Shown here piece by piece: positions 1-7,920 of a stretch of 21,665 bases of DNA (within the stretch, counting starts at the first letter, position 1; every line of letters starts with the position of its first letter). The notes beneath the pieces are model-generated. The model was given only the letters and a program-made list of their open reading frames with translations. It made no database searches and had not been told where the DNA came from. This DNA is from an uncultured Caryophanales bacterium (lineage in GTDB: Bacteria > Bacillota_I > Bacilli_A > RFN20 > CAG-826). The translations under genes were made by a program, and so were the position numbers. Location of the stretch: positions 1 to 21,665 of the forward strand of contig CAMJEC010000010.1 of NCBI GenBank assembly GCA_946404585.1, written 5' to 3'.

Positions 1-774
1 TGTGGCGCTTCAACATATACTAGAACGGGCATTATGAGTGAACGTTATCTCGCTTTAATAGACAACGAAGAAGATTTACTTGCTAGAAGACAAAAGGCTT
101 TAGGTAGAAATATTCCAAGCCTTAGATATTATCGTGATACAGCGATTATTACTTTTGATCAATTCTTATATTATCCATATGAAATGACCGATTCTGTTGC
201 TGAACAATTAGTGAATTATGATAGCTTTGCTTTAGTCTATTCTTTAATGAAACAAATTAATAATAAAGCTGGCATTAAGAACATTTATTTTGATTTAACA
301 TGTAATCTTGGTGGCGGTGTTATCGCGGCGATTGGTATCTTGGGTTATTTAACTGAAAACGTTGAATTAACTACTTACTGCCCTTTAACTAAAACCGCGG
401 CTTCTCAATCATATAAAATCGACACTAATTTGGATGGCGTATTCAACGAAGATGATTGCCTCGCTTATAAATATAAGTTCTTTGTTTTAACTTCAGCGAT
501 GTCCTTTAGCTGTGCGACATGGTTTCCACATTTAGCAAAAGAAAACGAGTGCGCCACTATTGTGGGTGAAAATACCGCAGGAGGTGCCTGTAATTCATAT
601 ATTACCGCGACTCCAGATGGAAAGATCTTCCGTATTTCTGGTATTGCTCCAAGAGCCGGTTTTAAAGATAACCCAAGTGCTCATCCAGATGATGGCGTCA
701 TCGTTGATGTCCCATTAGATAGAGACTATTTCTATAACGATGATGTATTAGCGGAAATCGCTCGTAATCATTAA
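1..774 (+). CDS. S41-family peptidase-like protein (5' truncated by window edge)
   Basis: The reading frame is open from base 1, so the ATG at 34 is internal and the true start lies outside the window. The visible 257 residues are the C-terminal catalytic region of an S41 (ClpP/crotonase-fold) peptidase. They contain a Gly-rich strand (NLGGGVIAA), the strand and serine loop KFFVLTSAMSFSCATW, and the motif GENTAGGA. The likely nucleophile is the Ser before Cys in SFSC. The Ser/Lys-type CtpA motif has Lys after GEKTFG, and that Lys is absent here, so the protein resembles the GGG-type (IRBP/tricorn-like) branch. It is paralogous to the lipoprotein at 6068-7903 (FYILTSDCSFSC, GETSGGGE). By analogy it is probably a surface or secreted protease, but the signal region is not visible. 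It converges on the tRNA-His unit with no good plus-strand terminator. Confidence 0.8.
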   Translation, partial: CGASTYTRTGIMSERYLALIDNEEDLLARRQKALGRNIPSLRYYRDTAIITFDQFLYYPYEMTDSVAEQLVNYDSFALVYSLMKQINNKAGIKNIYFDLTCNLGGGVIAAIGILGYLTENVELTTYCPLTKTAASQSYKIDTNLDGVFNEDDCLAYKYKFFVLTSAMSFSCATWFPHLAKENECATIVGENTAGGACNSYITATPDGKIFRISGIAPRAGFKDNPSAHPDDGVIVDVPLDRDYFYNDDVLAEIARNH

Positions 775-775
775 C

Positions 776-800
776 AAAAAAATCCCCGTTTCCGGAGATT
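776..800 (-). terminator. Rho-independent terminator of tRNA-His
   Basis: On the minus strand an 8-bp stem (AATCTCCG / CGGGGATT, with one G-U pair) closes a GAAA tetraloop and runs into a T-tract (TTTTTG). It sits 12 nt past the CCA end of tRNA-His. On the plus strand the hairpin lacks a T-tract, so it is a poor terminator for the S41 gene. Confidence 0.8.
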
Positions 801-811
801 ACATTTAAGTT

Positions 812-889
812 TGGGGCGAGTGACCAGATTCGAACTGGCGAATGCCTGGTTCACAGCCAGGTGTGTTAGGCCTCTTCACCACACCCGCC
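812..889 (-). tRNA. tRNA-His (anticodon GTG)
   Basis: A full cloverleaf can be drawn on the minus strand. The acceptor stem is GCGGGTG/CACTCGC. The anticodon stem CCTGG/CCAGG encloses the loop CTGTGAA (anticodon GTG). The T-arm GCCAG/CTGGT holds TTCGAAT, and the 3' CCA is encoded. A G sits at position -1 opposite discriminator C73, the identity element specific to histidine tRNA, so the encoded 5' end was set at 889. The gene stands alone, with its own promoter upstream and terminator downstream. Confidence 0.95.
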
Positions 890-901
890 AAATGCTTAAA
901 T

Positions 902-930
902 ATAATAATATTTTTATATGGTATTGTCAA
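902..930 (-). promoter_or_regulatory. Promoter of tRNA-His
   Basis: On the minus strand a perfect -35 TTGACA (925-930) is followed by a 17-bp spacer and the -10 TATTAT (902-907, 5/6). The predicted start near 895 is about 6 nt before the mature tRNA 5' end. This is the best sigma-A-type promoter in the window, as expected for a stable RNA gene. Confidence 0.8.
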
Positions 931-940
931 AGTCTTTTGA

Positions 941-987
941 TAATAAAAATACCCCACCAGTGCAGTAGTTGCATAAATGGGGTATTT
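941..987 (-). terminator. Terminator of the M18 aminopeptidase / small membrane protein unit
   Basis: A perfect 10-bp stem, AAATACCCCA (978-987, minus reading) with TGGGGTATTT (947-956), encloses a 21-nt loop. It is followed on the minus strand by more T-rich sequence (TTATTAT). It begins 7 nt after the stop codon of the 75-residue membrane protein. Confidence 0.75.
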
Positions 988-994
988 CTTTTGA

Positions 995-1222
995 TTAGAA
1001 TTCAATGACTTTGTCACTTGTAATGACTGTGATAAGGTCGACGACCCACCAAATCCAGCCAAGTAACACGGCGATAACAATCCAAACAGCCATCATTGCC
1101 CAGTTCTTTTCATTGACCTTCTTGATGATACGATAGACCATCCATGTTAAGTCAAGGTAGAAGATACAGAAGACAATTTTAAGGACTTTTGATAAGCCAT
1201 CCATCCATTTTACGTAGCCCAT
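995..1222 (-). CDS. Small two-helix membrane protein with TM2-like tail
   Basis: A 75-residue protein starting MGYVKWMDGL. The start at 1222 is fixed by a good ribosome site (AAAGGAGAAAGAATTT before ATG). A longer frame running to 1354 would intrude into the preceding aminopeptidase gene and was discarded. Two hydrophobic stretches are visible, about residues 13-30 (LKIVFCIFYLDLTWMVY) and 42-67. The second ends WIWWVVDLITVI, which resembles the end of TM2-domain membrane proteins (IWWLIDL-type). The first half lacks the TM2 GxHRFYLG motif, so this is at most a partial TM2-like protein. It lies 28 nt after the M18 gene and probably shares its transcript and terminator. Its function is unknown. 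Confidence 0.8.
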   Translation of the reverse strand: MGYVKWMDGLSKVLKIVFCIFYLDLTWMVYRIIKKVNEKNWAMMAVWIVIAVLLGWIWWVVDLITVITSDKVIEF

Positions 1223-1250
1223 AAATTCTTTCTCCTTTACATTATGTTTA

Positions 1251-2612
1251 TTATTTGACGAGGAAGGCCTTGTAACCAAGGTAAGCCTCGTAAACATCAA
1301 CTTTGGAAACGATTTCCATTGGTGCGTGCATGTTAAGGACTGGAATACCAGCATCGATAACTCTCATATTGTAGTTACCTAAGATGTAGGCGATTGTGCC
1401 ACCACCACCTTGGTCAACTTTACCAAGTTCAGCGTTTTGCCAGTTAACGTTAGCGTCATCCATTGTCTTTCTAATGAAAGCATAGTATTCAGGCATAGAA
1501 TCGTTACTGCCTGATTTACCACGACTACCGGTATATTTATTGAAGACTAAGCCTTCACCTAAATAAGCAGCATTCTTTGGATCGTTAACAGATGCATATA
1601 ATGGGTCATAGCCCGCGCTGACGTCAGAAGATAACATTTCACTATTTTCCATTGCTAAGCGTGCCGCCCATAATGGGTGATCATTACCCGCTAAAGCGAG
1701 AAGTTTAGCAATTGCATTTTCAAAGAATAAGGATTGAGCACCAGTGGCGCCGACAGAGCCGATTTCTTCTTTATCGACTAAAATACAGCAAGCAGTCTTA
1801 TTGACTTTCTTAGTGTCTAATAAAGCCATTAAAGAAGTATAAGCACAGCTTCTATCATCATGACCATAGCCAGCAACCATACTTCTATCTAGGCCATAGT
1901 CTCTAGCAGGACCAGCTGGAACGATTTCGATTTCAGCAGAGATGAAGTCTTCTTCATCAATGTCATATTTTTCTTTTAATAAACGTAAGACATTAGCCTT
2001 AACTGGTTCTTTTTCATCTTCGTCTAATGGCATAGAACCTAATGTGATATCAAGGTTTTCACCTTCAATAGCCTTTGCTAAGGTTTTGGCCATTTGGTCA
2101 GCGGATAAGTGGATTAATAAATCAGTCACACCAACGATTGGATCTTTTGGATCATCACCGATATTAATATCAACAACTGAACCATCTTTCTTACAAACCA
2201 CACCGATTAAGGCTAGTGGAATTGTTGTCCATTGATATTTCTTGATACCACCATAATAGTGAGTATCACCTAAGGCAAAGCCTTTAGATTCATAGAATGG
2301 GTGTTCTTTTAAGTCTAAACGTGGGGAGTCAATATGGGCTCCTAAGATTCTTAAACCATTTTCAATTGGTTCTTTGCCGATAATGAAAGCGGCGACATTT
2401 TTCTTTTTGTTAATGAAATAAACACGATCACCGGCTTTAACGGATTTGACTTCTTCAGCGTTCTTAAAGCCATTGGCTTTTAATAACTTTTCTGCTTCAC
2501 GGACCGCTAATCTTTCGTTTTTAGCGACTGTAATGAAATCTTTATAGCCTTCAGCGAAGTCCATCACTGGTTTTTTGTCTTTATACTTTAACCAAGCATT
2601 TTTGCGATACAT
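1251..2612 (-). CDS. M18-family metalloaminopeptidase
   Basis: A 453-residue cytosolic dizinc aminopeptidase of the M18 family (aspartyl aminopeptidase/Ape1 type), which removes N-terminal residues from peptides. The family's metal site is recognisable throughout: H93 in GAHIDSPRLD, the Asp of GHDDRS (about 252-253), E282/E283 in DKEEIGSVGATG, D330 in SSDVSAGYDP and H429 in NMHAPMEIVSK. The length fits bacterial M18 enzymes of about 450 residues. The start at 2612 follows an AGAAAGGAAG ribosome site. An upstream in-frame ATG at 2651 has none and overlaps the promoter. It is first in a two-gene unit with the small membrane protein. Substrate preference cannot be read from sequence, so no symbol is assigned. 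Confidence 0.93.
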   Translation of the reverse strand: MYRKNAWLKYKDKKPVMDFAEGYKDFITVAKNERLAVREAEKLLKANGFKNAEEVKSVKAGDRVYFINKKKNVAAFIIGKEPIENGLRILGAHIDSPRLDLKEHPFYESKGFALGDTHYYGGIKKYQWTTIPLALIGVVCKKDGSVVDINIGDDPKDPIVGVTDLLIHLSADQMAKTLAKAIEGENLDITLGSMPLDEDEKEPVKANVLRLLKEKYDIDEEDFISAEIEIVPAGPARDYGLDRSMVAGYGHDDRSCAYTSLMALLDTKKVNKTACCILVDKEEIGSVGATGAQSLFFENAIAKLLALAGNDHPLWAARLAMENSEMLSSDVSAGYDPLYASVNDPKNAAYLGEGLVFNKYTGSRGKSGSNDSMPEYYAFIRKTMDDANVNWQNAELGKVDQGGGGTIAYILGNYNMRVIDAGIPVLNMHAPMEIVSKVDVYEAYLGYKAFLVK

Positions 2613-2649
2613 AACTAATCTTCCTTTCTTAAATTTCGATACTGGTATC

Positions 2650-2677
2650 ATTCTATAACATTTTTTTGAAATGTTAA
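2650..2677 (-). promoter_or_regulatory. Promoter of the M18 aminopeptidase unit
   Basis: On the minus strand the -35 TTAACA (2672-2677, 5/6) is followed by a 16-bp spacer and the -10 TAGAAT (2650-2655, 5/6). The predicted start is near 2643, giving a leader of about 30 nt with the ribosome site in it. The spacer contains part of a 7-bp inverted repeat (AACATTT...AAATGTT). Confidence 0.55.
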
Positions 2678-2686
2678 GAAATACGC

Positions 2687-3886
2687 TTATTTATTTGTCT
2701 TTAATACTTTGCTCAAGCCTTTTTTTGCTGTTTCACGATATCCAGCGTGCAGGTCTTTTCCTGTTAAATACATCGTTAATAATGATTCATCAAATGTGAC
2801 TTTCGCGGTTTCTATTGGCATGATATCAACAATAGAAGCGGCATTAATTGCCTTCAAGGCAAATATTGCACATCTTTCAATACAAGGGATTTGAACATAT
2901 CCCTTAACTGGATCACAAGTTAGACCTAATGAATGCTCTAACGCTACTTCAGCAGATTGGGCAATCTTTTTATGTTCATAGTTAAGAGCGGTCGCAATCA
3001 TCGCTGCGCCCATCGCGCACGCTACACCTATCTCTGCTTGACATCCTGCTTCCGCACCTGAGATAGAGGCATTGCTTTTGGCTAATAAGCCAATAAGACC
3101 AGCGACTAAGAAGCCTTTGCGAATATCTTCATAAGGAACTCTCTTCATTTCTAAATATTTAACAACACCTGGGATGACACCCGCACTACCACAAGTTGGA
3201 GCCACCACTATGACACCACCAGCAGCATTTTCTTCACTTGCGGCAAATGAGGCAATAGCGACGTTAGTTTGGATATCATTTTCCTTATGTTCTTTAAGCA
3301 TGTTTTCATACATGACTTTAGCTTTTCTTTTAACATGTAGTTCACCAGGAAGTTCACCTTCTGCTTTAAGACCGCGCTCTACTGCTTCTTTAATAGCGCT
3401 ATATATTTCATCGATATAGGATAGAATACTTTCACCTTCATGGAATAAAGCATATTCCCATAAAGAATAGCCATATTCTCGGCAATAATGCATGATTTCA
3501 GATAAGGTATGATGTGGATATAAATCACTACCGTCTTGCTTCTTTTCCTTATTTATCGAAATAGCACCACCGCCGATGGAAGCAATAACATCTTTCTTTT
3601 TGGCACCACTTTTTAAGGTAGTTTCAAAGATCATCGTATTAGGATGTTTAGTCTTTTTTCTAGCATCAAAAACAATACGGTGATTAATACCTTTTAAATA
3701 TTTATCAATAATGTAATCAGTTAAGTGGCCTTTACCAGTAGAGGCTAAAGAACCACATAACGTGACTTTAATACTTTCGATATCTTTATATGTTTCAAGA
3801 ATATATCTAACTGCATTAGTGGGCCCTATTGTATGTGAACTACTTGGACCATGACCAATATAAAAGACGTTTTTAATTGATTGCAT
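2687..3886 (-). CDS. sdaA: L-serine ammonia-lyase, single-chain, iron-sulfur dependent
   Basis: This protein deaminates L-serine to pyruvate and ammonia using an oxygen-labile [4Fe-4S] cluster. The 399-residue chain joins a shortened beta-type region (IGHGPSSSHTIGPTNA at about residues 10-25) to the alpha-type catalytic region (APTCGSAGVIPG at 229-240, SGAEAGCQAEIGVA at 276-289, CDPVKGY at 324-330). Probable cluster ligands are C282, C324 and C335. It is shorter than the roughly 455-residue E. coli SdaA, mainly in the first half. The start lies 1 nt after the stop of the P-loop kinase gene (TAA-T-ATG) with only a weak AGGA site, so translation is probably coupled. The enzyme type suggests anaerobic use of serine as a carbon source. 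Confidence 0.93.
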   Translation of the reverse strand: MQSIKNVFYIGHGPSSSHTIGPTNAVRYILETYKDIESIKVTLCGSLASTGKGHLTDYIIDKYLKGINHRIVFDARKKTKHPNTMIFETTLKSGAKKKDVIASIGGGAISINKEKKQDGSDLYPHHTLSEIMHYCREYGYSLWEYALFHEGESILSYIDEIYSAIKEAVERGLKAEGELPGELHVKRKAKVMYENMLKEHKENDIQTNVAIASFAASEENAAGGVIVVAPTCGSAGVIPGVVKYLEMKRVPYEDIRKGFLVAGLIGLLAKSNASISGAEAGCQAEIGVACAMGAAMIATALNYEHKKIAQSAEVALEHSLGLTCDPVKGYVQIPCIERCAIFALKAINAASIVDIMPIETAKVTFDESLLTMYLTGKDLHAGYRETAKKGLSKVLKTNK

Positions 3887-3887
3887 A

Positions 3888-4442
3888 TTAATTTCCTAGT
3901 TCATCGTTGATGATTTGAAGAGCTTCTTCAGTCACTTCATCTTCATCAAGATTAGACATATCTAAATAATTAGGGGTGAAGACAAAGTCTTGATCTCTTA
4001 ATTCATTAATATAATCAGCAAATCTTTCTAAAGAATAATCTAGATTCATTGAGCGATGTGCGATATGTCTATTTGGTAATCTATCTAAGAATCTTTGATA
4101 GAGTAATGGGATATCACCAGTAAGAATAAGTAACACTACATTGTAGTTATATTCATCCGCAATACCTTTTATTTCTAATAATTCTTCTGTGCGGAAATTA
4201 GCTTCTAAGATCAAATCATTACCCACAAGAGCGCATTGCTTAAAGAAATAAATCATATCTTGCGTAGCAGTTATTGATAGTTGTCTATTTTCTTGACGCG
4301 TTTGATAACCGATATTATCGCACGCTATTTCTTTAAGAGTGTCTTTAATGATATAAGGAATACCTAAAGAATCACTTATGGCAGCAGCGAGAGTTGATTT
4401 ACCAGCAGCTAAATCACCTGTAATGATAATTAATCTTTGCAT
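3888..4442 (-). CDS. P-loop NTPase / kinase-like protein
   Basis: A 184-residue protein starting MQRLIIITGDLAAGKSTLA, with the Walker A motif GDLAAGKS directly after the first strand, as in small-molecule kinases of the AAA_33/zeta-toxin-like group. Later segments (LEANFRTEE; LLYQRFLDR...NRHIAHRS) look like the substrate and lid regions of such kinases, but the substrate is not identifiable. A TTG at 4472 could extend the frame by 10 residues. I chose ATG 4442 because the extension is low complexity, lies in the promoter, and has no ribosome site. ATG 4442 also lacks a ribosome site and appears leaderless. The gene is cotranscribed with and tightly coupled to sdaA, with a 1-nt gap. Confidence 0.8.
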   Translation of the reverse strand: MQRLIIITGDLAAGKSTLAAAISDSLGIPYIIKDTLKEIACDNIGYQTRQENRQLSITATQDMIYFFKQCALVGNDLILEANFRTEELLEIKGIADEYNYNVVLLILTGDIPLLYQRFLDRLPNRHIAHRSMNLDYSLERFADYINELRDQDFVFTPNYLDMSNLDEDEVTEEALQIINDELGN

Positions 4443-4451
4443 AACAAAATA

Positions 4452-4460
4452 ATAATAGCA
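4452..4460 (-). promoter_or_regulatory. Extended -10 promoter, probably leaderless start of the kinase gene
   Basis: On the minus strand TGCTATTAT is an extended -10 (TGn plus TATTAT at 4452-4457). Nine nucleotides separate it from the ATG at 4442, so transcription should start within about 3 nt of the start codon. No convincing -35 is visible. The DegV terminator hairpin lies just upstream. Confidence 0.5.
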
Positions 4461-4470
4461 TTTTATAAGC

Positions 4471-4495
4471 AAAAAGAAAGGCGCTTATTAGCGCC
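4471..4495 (-). terminator. Terminator of the DegV gene
   Basis: On the minus strand a GC-rich 6-bp stem GGCGCT/AGCGCC with an AATA loop is followed by TTTCTTTTT. It starts 7 nt after the DegV stop and sits immediately before the promoter of the next gene. Confidence 0.85.
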
Positions 4496-4501
4496 ATATC
4501 T

Positions 4502-5371
4502 TTATCTGTGCTTGGCGTGGAAGCTAACGCCCATTGCATTAGGACCACAGTGGCTACCAGCGGTTGGATTCACCACTTCATATTCAATGTTAAGGTCTTG
4601 ACCGAAGTGATCTTTAAGCATCGCACCAAATTCTTCAGCAATTTCTAAAGCATCAGTATGAGCAATAATCACTCTATGACCTTTAATATCATCTTCTAAA
4701 TCAATAACGTATTGTAAGAGTTTTTGTAATGTTTGTTTACGTCCACGGCATTTGTCTTTAGTGGCCATCTTACCATCTTCACCAATGTAGATGATTGGTT
4801 TTAAACCAATGATGTTACCAAAGAATGCCGCAAAGCCAGAAACACGACCACTTTTACCGAAGAACTTTAAGTCATCAGCATAGAAATAGAAGGCTGTCTT
4901 ATCAACTTCAGTAGCCGCCCATTTTTGAATATCTTCAATGGAAGCACCATTTTTATACATCTCACCAATGCTTAAGCAGATGTTATAACTACCTAAGGTA
5001 ATACCTTTGGTATCAATGAGAGTAAGTTTTCTTTCTGGATACTTTTCACTTAATTCTTCCATCGCTAAGCGGAGAGAATTAAATGTCGCAGACATCGCAG
5101 CGGAGAAATGGACATAAAGAATATCATTGCCCGCGGCAAATTCTGGTTCAAAGTAATTAATGTATTCCACTGGAGAAAGAGCGCTTGTGGTTGGAATAGT
5201 ACCCGCTCTTAGTTTGTTATAGAAAGCTTTGTAATCAAATTCCTTAAAATCAACGTAAGGACGAATTTCTTGCCCATCAATTGTGTAAGGCATAGAAATA
5301 AGTTTGTAACCGTATCTAGCCGCTACTTCTGGCGTGATATCGGTATCAGTATCAGTGTATAAAGTGTACAT
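4502..5371 (-). CDS. DegV-family fatty-acid-binding protein (FakB-like)
   Basis: A 289-residue protein starting MYTLYTDTDTDITPEVAARYG. DegV-family proteins bind a fatty acid and present it to the FakA kinase for phospholipid synthesis. Family hallmarks are the early Asp-rich loop, TIPTTSALSP (usually TSQPS), VHFSAAMSATFNS (usually SS.LSGTYQSA), DDLKFFGKSGRVSG, NIIGLKPI and the closing GPNAMGVSF. The length matches the family at about 280 residues. FakA is not in the window. The start at 5371 follows GAGG 9 nt upstream; longer in-frame extensions run through the promoter. It is a single-gene unit with its own promoter and terminator. Confidence 0.9.
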   Translation of the reverse strand: MYTLYTDTDTDITPEVAARYGYKLISMPYTIDGQEIRPYVDFKEFDYKAFYNKLRAGTIPTTSALSPVEYINYFEPEFAAGNDILYVHFSAAMSATFNSLRLAMEELSEKYPERKLTLIDTKGITLGSYNICLSIGEMYKNGASIEDIQKWAATEVDKTAFYFYADDLKFFGKSGRVSGFAAFFGNIIGLKPIIYIGEDGKMATKDKCRGRKQTLQKLLQYVIDLEDDIKGHRVIIAHTDALEIAEEFGAMLKDHFGQDLNIEYEVVNPTAGSHCGPNAMGVSFHAKHR

Positions 5372-5389
5372 ATGTATAACCTCAACTCC

Positions 5390-5398
5390 ATTATAGCA
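5390..5398 (-). promoter_or_regulatory. Extended -10 promoter of the DegV gene
   Basis: TGCTATAAT on the minus strand is a consensus extended -10 (TATAAT at 5390-5395). The predicted start near 5383 puts the GAGG ribosome site at the very 5' end of a leader of about 12 nt. No clear -35 is seen. Confidence 0.6.
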
Positions 5399-5440
5399 AT
5401 AATATTGCAATATGGTGATTTACAAATTGTTACAAGTGTA

Positions 5441-5476
5441 AAAAAGAAAAAACCAGCTCATACGTGGCTGGTTTTT
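5441..5476 (-). terminator. Terminator of the four-helix membrane protein gene
   Basis: A perfect stem AAAAACCAGC/GCTGGTTTTT (arms 5467-5476 and 5448-5457) with a 9-nt loop is followed on the minus strand by TCTTTTTT. It also carries a short T-run on the plus strand. It ends the gene at 5494-5982. Confidence 0.85.
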
Positions 5477-5493
5477 ACTAGTTTTAATTTTAA

Positions 5494-5982
5494 TTAAAGA
5501 CCCTTGTCTTCTAAGATTGGAGCAGCAGCGTTACAAGCAGCGGCAACGAATGATAAGATTGCGAAGACAATTGGTCCAGCGGCTAAGCGATAATCTTTAA
5601 TGCCAAGGCCATCACCGTTCATGCCTCTATAGAGAACACCAGTTAAGAGCATCATCACAGCACCAACAGCGATAACGCCACCAGCGATGAATGATAATTT
5701 CTTTGTGAGATCTTTACCGATAAGTTCGTCAATGAATACAAAGGCTAAACCTGCGAGTCCTCCGAATAAGACGAATAAATAACCAATAAAGCCAAGTACT
5801 GTGCCCTTTGTTCCTGCATCAGCATCATCGAAGAATGCTTCATTCCACATGCAGAATGCTTGATCAGGGTAATCTGGGTGATAAACCTGCTTTGTGATGA
5901 ACATCGAAATAAAGACGATTAACGCGATAAGAGCAGCAGCCATTCTGAGAAGTGAATGGAGTTTAAGATACTTATTTTCCAT
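5494..5982 (-). CDS. Unknown four-helix membrane protein
   Basis: A 162-residue protein starting MENKYLKLHSLLRMAAALIA, with four predicted membrane segments at about 12-30, 61-84, 96-118 and 133-155. A 30-residue acidic and aromatic loop lies between the first two (YHPDYPDQAFCMWNEAFFDD), and a short loop rich in Gly and Asp lies between the last two. I recognise no family. The start at 5982 is set by the ribosome site AAAGGGAG, 7 nt upstream. A longer frame to 6012 runs into the promoter. It is a single-gene unit with its own promoter and terminator. Confidence 0.8.
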   Translation of the reverse strand: MENKYLKLHSLLRMAAALIALIVFISMFITKQVYHPDYPDQAFCMWNEAFFDDADAGTKGTVLGFIGYLFVLFGGLAGLAFVFIDELIGKDLTKKLSFIAGGVIAVGAVMMLLTGVLYRGMNGDGLGIKDYRLAAGPIVFAILSFVAAACNAAAPILEDKGL

Positions 5983-6014
5983 GCGATATCTCCCTTTTGT
6001 GTTATACAACAAAA

Positions 6015-6042
6015 ATTATAAGAGTAATAAAGAATTTTACAA
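6015..6042 (-). promoter_or_regulatory. Promoter of the four-helix membrane protein gene
   Basis: On the minus strand a consensus -10 TATAAT (6015-6020) is preceded by a 16-bp spacer and a weak -35 TTGTAA (6037-6042, 4/6). The predicted start is near 6008, leaving the ribosome site at 5990-5997 inside a leader of about 26 nt. Confidence 0.55.
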
Positions 6043-6067
6043 CTTTATTTTTAATAATTCCTTTTTA

Positions 6068-7903
6068 CTAGTTATTGTGTCCAGCGATTTTTTCGCTTAA
6101 AGCATCAATATCATAAAATCCTTCAGGAATATTAAAAACTGGTTGTCCTCTATCATCAATGGTGCACATTGGTTTATTGTTTTCCGTTAATGGAATATCA
6201 GGTGTAGCACCATCTTCAAAACCTTTGAATTCCTTGGTTTGACTGTTGTAGGAACCAAGGTGGAGATTAGAAGAGTGATAGATATATTGACTATTTGGTA
6301 AATAATGGATGCTAACTGCGCATTCACCACCACCAGATGTTTCACCAATAACTTTGGCGCCTAATTCTTGTGCATAGCATGGGAAAGCATTACCACAAGA
6401 GAATGAACAATCAGAAGTCAAAATATAGAAATTATATTTGTTACCATATGATTCGTTAGTGTTATATGCTCTATCTCCGTTAATGTCAGAAACACTTTCA
6501 TATTTATAAACAATACCATTAGCGCTATCGTAGAAATTAGCGATAGACTTATTATCCTTACTGAGGAATGGTAATAGTTTCATCATGACACCAAGGGTGC
6601 CACCACCATTTAAAGAAACATCGATAATGACATTTTCGACTGATGGGTGACTGTTTATGTCGCTAAAAACATCACGGAATAAACAGAAAGTATCATATCT
6701 GAAGGCTGTTCTTTTGACTTGGCCGTTACTATCAAAGACTTCGTCCTCTGTGCCATATTTAAATGAATCAAAATAGAACATTGCAGTCTTACCATCACTA
6801 CTATATTTGGTATTGCCTTCAACAGGCTCATATGAGGAATTAGTGCCTTGATATTTTTCTTTACGTAAAACTTGAAGACGCTTTCCTAAAGCGTTTCTAG
6901 CAAGAATGCCTTTAGCGTATTGCGCTCTTGCGGTTTCACCCCAGGCTTGGTTAACACTAATAATCGCGGAGTGATTGTCATCGAACATATTGATAGCTTG
7001 AGAGAACGCTAACGCTCTTGTGCTAGCGGTGTTTGAATAGAAGTCATTATACAAATTGTTATCTTGATAATATTTCTTCATGCTCTTGATGCCAAAGTGG
7101 TCTCTTAAGCCATAGAAGTTTTGCATCACAAATAAGAAGCAACTGGCGTTGTAATTGATTAAGTAATCAGGCATAGAAGCACCATTAACGGCACGTACCA
7201 TTTGATCATCGACAGTGTTATAACTAACGCCATCTCTAAAAGCTAATTGCGCAAAGTCATCAGGATTAGTGGAAGCAAATAAATTACGATAGTTGTATGT
7301 GACATAAAGAGTAGTAGCTTCAGATAATGCTAGGTCTAGAAGACCTAAAGGCATATATAATTCTCCACCATCTCTAAAATAACCAAAGTCACAATCCTCA
7401 AATGTATAAGTAGCGTAGTTATTCTTTCCTACTTGTTCAAAAGAAGCATTCATTTTAGCGCCATAATTTAAGACATCATAAGTTGGTTGAATACCATCTT
7501 CACCAGACTTTAAAGCACTAGTTAAATCACCGGCGACTAAAACTTGTTTTTCAGTTGGTGAAATAACAGCGTAGAAAAGTAAAGAGTTATCTAATTCTAT
7601 TTTCCATGATGTCGCAAAGCCTTCAGTAACCACTTCGCTGACCACTTTTGGATTAAGGAATTTCTTATAAATATTTGCGTATTGTTTTAAAGAGATATAA
7701 GGGACATACTTTTCCCCATTTTTAAAGCGTAAATCGACCCTACTAATATAGGCATCATCTAGTTTAGGATTGGTGTCTGCAGCGATCATATCTAAGACAT
7801 ATAAATCCACTGTTTTTTCGTCAGATTCAAAGAACTGAAAGAAGCTACATGAAGATAGTAGCAAGGCTGGTAATGTTGCTAATAAAGCTAGTTTTTTATT
7901 CAT
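6068..7903 (-). CDS. S41-family peptidase-like lipoprotein
   Basis: A 611-residue protein with a lipoprotein signal: charged start, hydrophobic core and lipobox LLSSC with Cys19 as the lipidated residue. It is therefore membrane anchored on the outer face. The N-terminal 370 residues have no motif I recognise. The C-terminal S41 region (about 375-575) carries VIIDVSLNGGGTLG, NFYILTSDCSFSCGNAFP and KVIGETSGGGECAV. S502 is the likely nucleophile and the CtpA-type Lys is absent. It is paralogous to the truncated protein at 1-774. The start at 7903 has AGGAT upstream. It is 17 nt downstream of the PAP2 gene and probably cotranscribed from the promoter at 8894. No good terminator follows it. Confidence 0.85.
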   Translation of the reverse strand: MNKKLALLATLPALLLSSCSFFQFFESDEKTVDLYVLDMIAADTNPKLDDAYISRVDLRFKNGEKYVPYISLKQYANIYKKFLNPKVVSEVVTEGFATSWKIELDNSLLFYAVISPTEKQVLVAGDLTSALKSGEDGIQPTYDVLNYGAKMNASFEQVGKNNYATYTFEDCDFGYFRDGGELYMPLGLLDLALSEATTLYVTYNYRNLFASTNPDDFAQLAFRDGVSYNTVDDQMVRAVNGASMPDYLINYNASCFLFVMQNFYGLRDHFGIKSMKKYYQDNNLYNDFYSNTASTRALAFSQAINMFDDNHSAIISVNQAWGETARAQYAKGILARNALGKRLQVLRKEKYQGTNSSYEPVEGNTKYSSDGKTAMFYFDSFKYGTEDEVFDSNGQVKRTAFRYDTFCLFRDVFSDINSHPSVENVIIDVSLNGGGTLGVMMKLLPFLSKDNKSIANFYDSANGIVYKYESVSDINGDRAYNTNESYGNKYNFYILTSDCSFSCGNAFPCYAQELGAKVIGETSGGGECAVSIHYLPNSQYIYHSSNLHLGSYNSQTKEFKGFEDGATPDIPLTENNKPMCTIDDRGQPVFNIPEGFYDIDALSEKIAGHNN

Positions 7904-7920
7904 TCTAATATATCCTACAA

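Noticed and set aside
805..1080. Open frames on both strands over 805-1080
   Set aside because: They run through the tRNA-His gene, its promoter and the terminator at 941-987, and overlap the membrane protein gene. They have no ribosome site or protein-like composition.
1222..1354. Longer start for the 75-residue membrane protein
   Set aside because: The extension overlaps the M18 gene in another frame and lacks a ribosome site, whereas ATG 1222 has a strong one.
2657..2675. Hairpin AACATTT/AAATGTT after sdaA as a terminator
   Set aside because: No T-tract follows on the minus strand, and the sequence is largely the spacer of the M18 promoter.
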